This document shows positions 1 through 4,740 of a stretch of 7,838 nucleotides of DNA, in pieces. Below the pieces are notes generated by a model that saw nothing but the letters and a program-made list of their open reading frames with translations, had not been told where the DNA came from and searched no databases. Positions within the stretch are counted from its first letter, which is position 1, and each line of letters starts with the position of its first letter. This DNA comes from an uncultured Lachnospiraceae bacterium (GTDB taxonomy: Bacteria; Bacillota; Clostridia; Lachnospirales; Lachnospiraceae): NCBI GenBank assembly GCA_910586615.1, contig CAJUJP010000041.1, positions 22,422 to 30,259 of the forward strand, read 5' to 3'. Both the position numbers and the translations under genes were made by a program.

Positions 1-15
1 CATAACTTCATCTCT
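1..15. repeat. Edge of a third palindromic array (A-element end)
   Basis: The first 15 bases end in TCATCTCT (8-15), preceded by ATAACT, which matches the right end of the 60-nt A elements seen at 1157-1216 and 1260-1319. It lies 3 nt downstream of the permease stop codon (19-21), the same placement that the other two arrays have behind their genes. Only the edge is visible, so the size of this third array is unknown. The assignment rests on the match and on the repeated position. Confidence 0.6.
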
Positions 16-18
16 TCT

Positions 19-1044
19 TCACGTCTTATTGTCCCACATCCGCTGCAACAGCATAATCACCACAAACAGGAATCCGCCCACGCACACTGCCGCGGCCGCC
101 ATCTTATCAAAATCCAGATTGACGAACCAGTTATTAAACAAATGCTGCAGCAGATACATATCCTGCTGCGGATACGCACCCGCCACCAGATATGCCTCCC
201 TGTAGATCTTAAACGAATTCAGGAAGGATAGAATCACGATCGTATACAGGCTTCCCTTCAGATTCGGCAGAATGATCCTGAAAAAACACTGCCGCTCCGT
301 GGCGCCGTCCACCCGTGCCGCTTCCAGAAGCTCATTGGGAATCCCCAGGATTCCGGCCAGCCAGAGCACAATCGTGTATCCCGCATTTTTCCAGATGTAA
401 CTGAACACCAGAACCCAGAATGCCGCCTCCGTTCCCAGATAATCCGTATGAATCTCTCCCCACAGTCCGGTCAGTTCACCCAGCCGGGTCAACGCAAGAT
501 TCAGAAAACCCTGTTTATAGAAAGCCATCTTCCATACAATGACGATTGTTGCTGTGGGCATAGCCATCGGAAACAAATAGAGCGACTTAATCGTTCCCGC
601 ACTCTTCAGTTTGCTCACCGGCAGTGCAATCATCAGACCGATCACCACCAGCAGAGGAATACAGACAAGTGTAAACCGCACCGTATTTCTGACCGCCAGC
701 CGGAATGCCTGATTTGCAAAGATCGTTGCGTAATTCTGGAATCCCACAAACTTACTCGTCACTACCGTCCGAAAAGACCGCCCGAACACATCCAGAAACG
801 GCAGCAGCACAAACACCAGCACTCCCAGCAGACTGGGCGCGATAAACAGGAAAAAAGCTCTCGTGTCCTTGCGCTTTTTCACTGATGAGCGCTGATTCTT
901 CGCTGGTACACGCTTTTTTGCCAGCATATTTTTCAACAATTTACCCGGTCCCGGCACTCTGTCCCCGTCATCATCCTCTACCGCAAGCCCTTCCCCAAAT
1001 CCAAGCTCGTCTTCCAAACGCAAACCCTTCTTCAAATCAATCAA
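19..1044 (-). CDS. ABC sugar transporter permease, MalF/UgpA type
   Basis: This is an inner-membrane permease of a binding-protein-dependent importer, probably of the carbohydrate (CUT1) class. About six hydrophobic helices are visible. Counted from the GTG at 1053, they lie near residues 66-87, 123-145, 158-176, 211-235, 268-285 and 318-336. The EAA loop that docks the ATPase reads EAARVDGA (244-251) and continues to RIILPNL, as in MalF/UgpA proteins. I place the start at TTG (1042-1044), giving 341 aa. AAGGAG (1053-1058 on the complement) sits 8 nt before it, whereas the GTG at 1051-1053 overlaps that site. An ATG at 925-927 (residue 43) lacks a clear ribosome site. About 60 residues precede the first helix, first acidic and then Lys/Arg-rich, which is long for the family. 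The gene follows the two binding-protein genes on the same strand. Its partner permease is not in the window. Family call is firm; substrate is unknown. Confidence 0.93.
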   Translation of the reverse strand: MIDLKKGLRLEDELGFGEGLAVEDDDGDRVPGPGKLLKNMLAKKRVPAKNQRSSVKKRKDTRAFFLFIAPSLLGVLVFVLLPFLDVFGRSFRTVVTSKFVGFQNYATIFANQAFRLAVRNTVRFTLVCIPLLVVIGLMIALPVSKLKSAGTIKSLYLFPMAMPTATIVIVWKMAFYKQGFLNLALTRLGELTGLWGEIHTDYLGTEAAFWVLVFSYIWKNAGYTIVLWLAGILGIPNELLEAARVDGATERQCFFRIILPNLKGSLYTIVILSFLNSFKIYREAYLVAGAYPQQDMYLLQHLFNNWFVNLDFDKMAAAAVCVGGFLFVVIMLLQRMWDNKT

Positions 1045-1052
1045 TTTCCTCA

Positions 1053-1058
1053 CTCCTT
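1053..1058 (-). promoter_or_regulatory. Ribosome binding site deciding the permease start
   Basis: The complement reads AAGGAG here. It ends inside the GTG at 1051-1053 and leaves 8 nt before the in-frame TTG at 1042-1044. That spacing is ideal for TTG and impossible for GTG, so the annotated start should move three codons inward. Confidence 0.6.
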
Positions 1059-1069
1059 CAGATCCTGTT

Positions 1070-1421
1070 TCATGTCTAGCCCCAAAGATGATCTAGTTGT
1101 TCTTAGACTGCGTATTTTGCTGTCTTAGAACATCCCCATCCTTTTTTCTCAGCCCCGAACATGACTTAGTTATACTTGGGCACCGTACTTTGGTGTTCTG
1201 GCTTAACTTCATCTCTAATACTCAACTTGCGGAGAATGCATGCTTTTCCGCATTCTCCAAGAGATGATTTAGTTATACTTAGACTGCGTATTCTGCTGTC
1301 TAAGTATATCTTCATCTCTTATCCTCAACCTGCAGAGAATGCGTGCTTTTCGCATTCTCTCAAAGATGACTTAGATGTTCTTAGGCTGCGTATTTTGCAG
1401 TCTTAGAACTTCTTCATCTTT
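1070..1421. repeat. Palindromic repeat array 1 (between binding protein 2 and permease)
   Basis: Non-coding array of two alternating palindromes. The 60-nt A elements lie at about 1084-1143, 1157-1216, 1260-1319 and 1362-1421. The short B hairpins are GGAGAATGC/GCATTCTCC (1231-1239 with 1250-1258) and AGAGAATGC/GCATTCTCT (1334-1342 with 1352-1360). A orphan end TCATGTCT stands at 1070-1077, just upstream of the permease ribosome site. The best A element (1260-1319) has outer arms AGAGATGA/TCATCTCT and a perfect 11-bp inner stem, 1274-1284 with 1298-1308. Start-to-start distances are 73, 103 and 102 bp; the short one lacks a B hairpin. The array starts two bases after the stop codon of the upstream gene. 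No U-tract follows the hairpins on the minus strand, so they are not ordinary terminators. I see no ORF in this stretch. Confidence 0.9.
1362..1421. repeat. Gene-proximal A element with matched arms
   Basis: This is the A element closest to the stop codon at 1424-1426. Its outer arms AAAGATGA (1362-1369) and TCATCTTT (1414-1421) are exact complements. The inner arm GTTCTTAG is followed by a Gly/Cys-type GCTGC stem, closing on GCAGTCTTAGAAC through a GTATTTT loop. In transcript orientation the gene reads TAA, then CA, then this element. Confidence 0.85.
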
Positions 1422-1423
1422 TG

Positions 1424-3874
1424 TTATTCGGCCAGATAAATCGCCAGCTTCTTCTCAATCCCGTCCACAGCGCTTTCCAGACTCTTCTCCTCGTTTATAT
1501 AAGCAACGCCCTCCTCATACACGGCTTCCTCAAATGCCGCGTCCTCTATATACACAGTATCCGCCGATTCGATCCAGTTGACCAGGAATTCTACCTCATC
1601 GTCCTCTGGGAAGCGTATCGTCAGGCTCACACAAGTTCCCTCCGCGTTGCTGGCGGCAACAGAACCAAAGATACCGCTCTGGCTGCGGCTCTTACTCCCT
1701 TCCAGATCTGCCAGAAGCCCTTCCCTCGTGACAGGCATACCGCCCGGCAGACCCATCTGGTTCTCCTTATCGAGTGCCGTCCGCAGGAAATCCTCTGCCA
1801 TGCCGGCATTTTCAGAAACCGCGTTGATTCCCAGCATGGTTCTGGCCCAGAACACATTCTCACACTGCCCGTTCATGGGAATGATCTCACAGTCTTCAAA
1901 ACCGTCTGTCGTCCAGGCTGAAATAGCTCTGGAGTATCCGTACCAACTCGACAGAGAACCCATTGCACACTTCCGCACATCCCCCATAAACTGCAGTTCT
2001 CCTGCGTATGTACGGATATACACCGTATCTTCAATGGGCTTACCGAAATCCTCTACATAATAATCGCTTAACTCCTGCCAGTCCTCTATCGCCCTTTCCG
2101 GAAGGCCGTCCATCTGCGCGTCATAGATCCGCTTTGTCTGGATCAGGAAATCAGAGATCGCCTCCGAATCGATCTCACCGCTCTCCGTCCTCCACGCCGG
2201 CGCTGATATCAAGGAAAACATTCTCATAATTCCCTTGGCAGAAGCAATTTCCAGCAAATTTTTACCTGGGTTGCTTCTCCGCATGTTTTCCACTGTATCG
2301 GCAATTCCCTCTAAGTCTTTCATCTGCGCTGTATCCTTGCCCCTGCCCAGAATAAAAGGTAACTGCAGTTCACAAGGAACAGTATAAATATGTCCGTCCG
2401 TCATAAATGCGTTTTTTACATTTTCAAAAATCCCGTTTTCACCGCTCATTTCATTTAACAGCGGACTTAAGTCCGCCAACAGACCTTTTTCAATATAAGA
2501 ATCAATGGGCATATTATCCAGAATCAGGACATCCGGTCCTTCTCCTGCCAGAATCTGCGTATTTAATCTTTTCAGCGCATCCTCTCTGGTAACAGAATTG
2601 CGCTCTCCCATACCCACCTCATATTCCACGTAAACCGCCGGATGAGCCATCTGGTACAGATTGATGATCTGTCTCGCAGTCGGCCTTTCTTCCAGACTGT
2701 ATACTCTAAGCTGACCGACCGGCACTGTGGGTATATCCGGATCATACACATAGCGCACCAGTTTTCCATTCGTAAAAACAGCCAGGAACTCATTATCTTC
2801 CAGCACTGCCATATCCGCAATATCAGCGGCCGGGTTGGAAAAACTGCTCAGGCTGCCGTCTATGACCTGTTCCACCGCACCGCCGCCCAGCACGTGGCGG
2901 TACAGTCCTTTGTCGCCTGCAATATACAGGATATCGTCGCCGCCGGAAAAAAGGAACATATCGTAAAATCCCTCACTGGAACTGTCACTGTAATTCTCCT
3001 CCACAAAGTCCTCCAACACCGGATCTTCCAGATACTCGCCGGCCTCCATATCGTAGATCAACGGTGTCTTATACCCCCAGCCGTCCATGAACATCAGATT
3101 CTGATGAAACCGGATCAGTTCCGGACGTCCTTCCGCCACCGCCAGATACTTTTTAAGGCTGTAATCCTCCGTCACTTCATACAGATTAGAACCAAGCGTG
3201 CCTACGATAATTTTACCGGTTTCCGATATATATACGCTATTGATCCAACGGTCATCTTCCTCCACGGCTGCTTCAACCGCAATCTCCGTACCGTCCGGCT
3301 TTACGACCAGCAGCTTCGTGTCCAGGGTTGCGGGTGCTGTTCCCGCACCGACAGTTTTGTCTTCGCTGCTGTCTTTATCCCCGTTTATCTCCTCTGACTC
3401 ACCGCTGTCTCTGCCTCCTGCTTCCTTCGGTTCACTGCTATCGCCAGTTTCCGTCTCCTCCAGTTCGCTGTCATCTCCCGCTTCCCCTTTTCCTGACTCG
3501 CCGTCCTCTCCGCCTTCTGCTGCCTCTGATTCGCTGCCGTCTTCGCCTCCCGTTCCATCAACTTCTCCGTCACGGTCATTTTTGCCGCTGTCAGCCGCCT
3601 CATCCTGTACATCATCCTCCAGCAGTTCTGTCCAGACCACCGCCACCGTATTGTCGGAACCGATGGCCGTACTCATAATATATTTTCCCTCTTCTTTTAA
3701 CCGGGTACGCCAGGATCTCTTATCTTCTTTCCAGTTCTTGCCGTTATCCTTAGAGACCAGCATGAAGCCGTCCCCCTCCGTAATGATCAGACTGCCGTCC
3801 TCCAGCTTGTGAATCCTGTCATACACACCGGACACTACAAACCCGTCAGGCAGATTTCGGGGTTTCTTCCACAT
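1424..3874 (-). CDS. Propeller-fused ABC solute-binding lipoprotein 2 (main part, frameshifted from its N-terminus)
   Basis: This frame encodes nearly all of a large extracellular binding protein, paralogous to the gene at 4741-7299 over its full length. Residues 1-80 carry an Asp-box, SKDNGKNW (41-48). Residues about 86-178 are a Glu/Asp/Gly/Ser-rich low-complexity insert. Propeller-like strands follow to about 385, including LYRHVLGGGAVEQVIDG. From about 389 to 816 it matches the family 1 (maltose/sugar type) binding fold, with LNTQILAGEGPDVLILD and DSYIEKGLLADLSPL as landmarks. It would capture substrate outside the membrane for the permease at 19-1044. The apparent ATG at 3872-3874 is unlikely to be a true start: it has no signal peptide, and the missing N-terminus lies in another frame at 3846-4100. 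If one base is removed from the 3859-3862 run, a single protein of about 891 aa results. The ligand is unknown. The stop lies two bases from the palindromic array. Confidence 0.88.
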   Translation of the reverse strand: MWKKPRNLPDGFVVSGVYDRIHKLEDGSLIITEGDGFMLVSKDNGKNWKEDKRSWRTRLKEEGKYIMSTAIGSDNTVAVVWTELLEDDVQDEAADSGKNDRDGEVDGTGGEDGSESEAAEGGEDGESGKGEAGDDSELEETETGDSSEPKEAGGRDSGESEEINGDKDSSEDKTVGAGTAPATLDTKLLVVKPDGTEIAVEAAVEEDDRWINSVYISETGKIIVGTLGSNLYEVTEDYSLKKYLAVAEGRPELIRFHQNLMFMDGWGYKTPLIYDMEAGEYLEDPVLEDFVEENYSDSSSEGFYDMFLFSGGDDILYIAGDKGLYRHVLGGGAVEQVIDGSLSSFSNPAADIADMAVLEDNEFLAVFTNGKLVRYVYDPDIPTVPVGQLRVYSLEERPTARQIINLYQMAHPAVYVEYEVGMGERNSVTREDALKRLNTQILAGEGPDVLILDNMPIDSYIEKGLLADLSPLLNEMSGENGIFENVKNAFMTDGHIYTVPCELQLPFILGRGKDTAQMKDLEGIADTVENMRRSNPGKNLLEIASAKGIMRMFSLISAPAWRTESGEIDSEAISDFLIQTKRIYDAQMDGLPERAIEDWQELSDYYVEDFGKPIEDTVYIRTYAGELQFMGDVRKCAMGSLSSWYGYSRAISAWTTDGFEDCEIIPMNGQCENVFWARTMLGINAVSENAGMAEDFLRTALDKENQMGLPGGMPVTREGLLADLEGSKSRSQSGIFGSVAASNAEGTCVSLTIRFPEDDEVEFLVNWIESADTVYIEDAAFEEAVYEEGVAYINEEKSLESAVDGIEKKLAIYLAE

Positions 3875-4100
3875 AACGTCCCAAAGGCGTATCCGCCGGC
3901 CACGACTGCCCGGCTTTCTCTCCGGTCTGACCGCTTTGATTCAGCGCGCCGTCACCGGAATCACCCGGCATTCCATCTGCTGTCGTGCCGCAGCCACTGA
4001 CCGTACTTGCCAGCATAACCGCAGAAAACAGCGCCGCCAGCATTCGCTTTCCCGACTTCACCAGACCGTATTTTGCTCCCGAAACCTTCTCGCCCACCAT
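3846..4100 (-). pseudogene. N-terminal lipoprotein signal fragment of binding protein 2 (frameshift)
   Basis: This 84-codon frame carries the export signal missing from the ORF at 1424-3874. It has a Lys-containing n-region, a hydrophobic core (about residues 20-33) and a lipobox VSGC with Cys37 as the lipidation site. A Gly/Ser/Asp-rich tether follows. It ends with LGRYVEET, which aligns with TGRYMEEV at residues 70-77 of the intact paralog, then runs out of frame into PKSA and a TGA at 3846-3848. The homologous sequence resumes in the next frame as RNLPDGF. Losing one C from the four-C run (3859-3862 on the plus strand as GGGG) fuses the two frames. The start ATG (4098-4100) has GAGGG 8 nt upstream; an AGGAG lies 14 nt upstream. 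It could be a true inactivating mutation or a sequencing error; the sequence alone cannot decide. Confidence 0.8.
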
Positions 4101-4159
4101 ACCACAATCCCTCGCTCCTGTTTACATCTGCCCTTCTGTTTTCCACATACAATTCAAAT
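4101..4159 (-). other. Leader of binding protein 2 gene
   Basis: About 60 bases lie between the second array and the ATG of the lipoprotein fragment. On the minus strand they contain AGGAG and GAGGG before the ATG. I see no convincing promoter or structured element. An overlapping frame reaching to 4152 is out of register with the lipoprotein signal and has no protein-like features. Confidence 0.4.
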
Positions 4160-4738
4160 CTTCATCTCTTTTTCTCAACCCCGGAAGAATGCGTGCTTTT
4201 CCACATTCTCCGAGAGATGATTTAGTTATACTTAGACTGCGTATTCTGCAGGCTTAGTATATCTTCATCTCTTATTCTCTCAAAGATGATTTAGTTGTTC
4301 TTAGACTGCATATTTTACAGGCTTAGAATAGCCCCATCCTTTTTCCTCAACCCCGGAAGAATGCACGCCTTTTGCATTCTTCCAGACATGGCTTAGTTAT
4401 ACTTAGGCACCGTCCTCTGGTGTCCTGGCTTAACTTCTTCTCTTATCCTCAACTTGCGGAGAATGCGTGCTTTTCCGCATTCTCCGAGAGATAATTTAGT
4501 TATACTTAGACTGCGTATTTTGCAGGCTTAGAATAGCCCCATCCTTTTTCCTCAACCCCGGAAGAATGCTCTCCTTTTTCATTCTTCCAGACATGACTTA
4601 GTTATACTTAGGCACCGTCCTCTGGTGTCCTGGCCTAATCCTCAGCCCACAGAGAATGCATGCTCTTTGCATTCTCTCAGACATGACTTAGTTATACTTA
4701 GGCACCGTCTTTTGGTGCCTTAGTATAACTTCATGTCT
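4160..4738. repeat. Palindromic repeat array 2 (between the two binding proteins)
   Basis: Non-coding array of the same alternating palindromes as at 1070-1421. A elements (60 nt) lie at 4213-4272, 4282-4341, 4384-4443, 4487-4546, 4589 to about 4637 (right end lost) and 4679-4738. An orphan right end TCATCTCT stands at 4162-4169. B hairpins lie at about 4183-4211, 4355-4383, 4458-4485, 4560-4588 and 4651-4677. The clearest B is GGAAGAATGC (4355-4364) with GCATTCTTCC (4374-4383). Start-to-start distances of A elements are 69, 102, 103, 102 and 90 bp; the 69-bp step lacks most of a B and the 90-bp step follows the truncated A. Three A classes occur, with different loops (GTATTCT, ATATTTT, GTCCTCT and relatives). 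The array begins two bases after the stop of the 852-aa gene. There is no ORF and no U-tract terminator here. Confidence 0.92.
4679..4738. repeat. Gene-proximal A element, GGCACC class, nearly perfect
   Basis: Outer arms AGACATGA (4679-4686) and TCATGTCT (4731-4738) are exact complements. The inner arms GTTATACTTAGGCACC (4691-4706) and GGTGCCTTAGTATAAC (4714-4729) pair at 15 of 16 positions, with a 7-nt loop. The single mismatch is the middle base of CTTAG, which reads the same on both arms. The stop codon of the 852-aa gene begins three bases away. Confidence 0.9.
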
Positions 4739-4740
4739 TG

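Noticed and set aside
2642..3397. Long open frame on the plus strand (251 codons), and others at 5389-5988 and 6205-6912
   Set aside because: They lie antisense to clear binding-protein genes, show no domain or ribosome site, and are rich in His/Arg/Cys as expected of reverse-frame shadows.
3198..3812. Ser/Pro-rich plus-strand frame of 204 codons
   Set aside because: It is the complement of the acidic low-complexity insert of the second lipoprotein, which explains its composition.
3859..3862. Programmed +1 frameshift in the second lipoprotein
   Set aside because: The run of four C on the coding strand lies in ACC CCG without a stop or a known slippery context; a simple indel explains it better.
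1070..4738. CRISPR array
   Set aside because: The units are palindromic throughout and have no unique spacers; the period is 102-103 bp and no cas genes are visible.
1362..4738. Integron attC sites behind gene cassettes
   Set aside because: The layout of gene plus palindrome is similar, but the ends lack the GTTRRRY/RYYYAAC core sites. All genes belong to one transporter and no integrase is present.
4679..4738. Rho-independent terminator after the first lipoprotein gene
   Set aside because: The hairpin is strong, but no U-tract follows it on the minus strand; AAGTCATGTC and a second hairpin come next.
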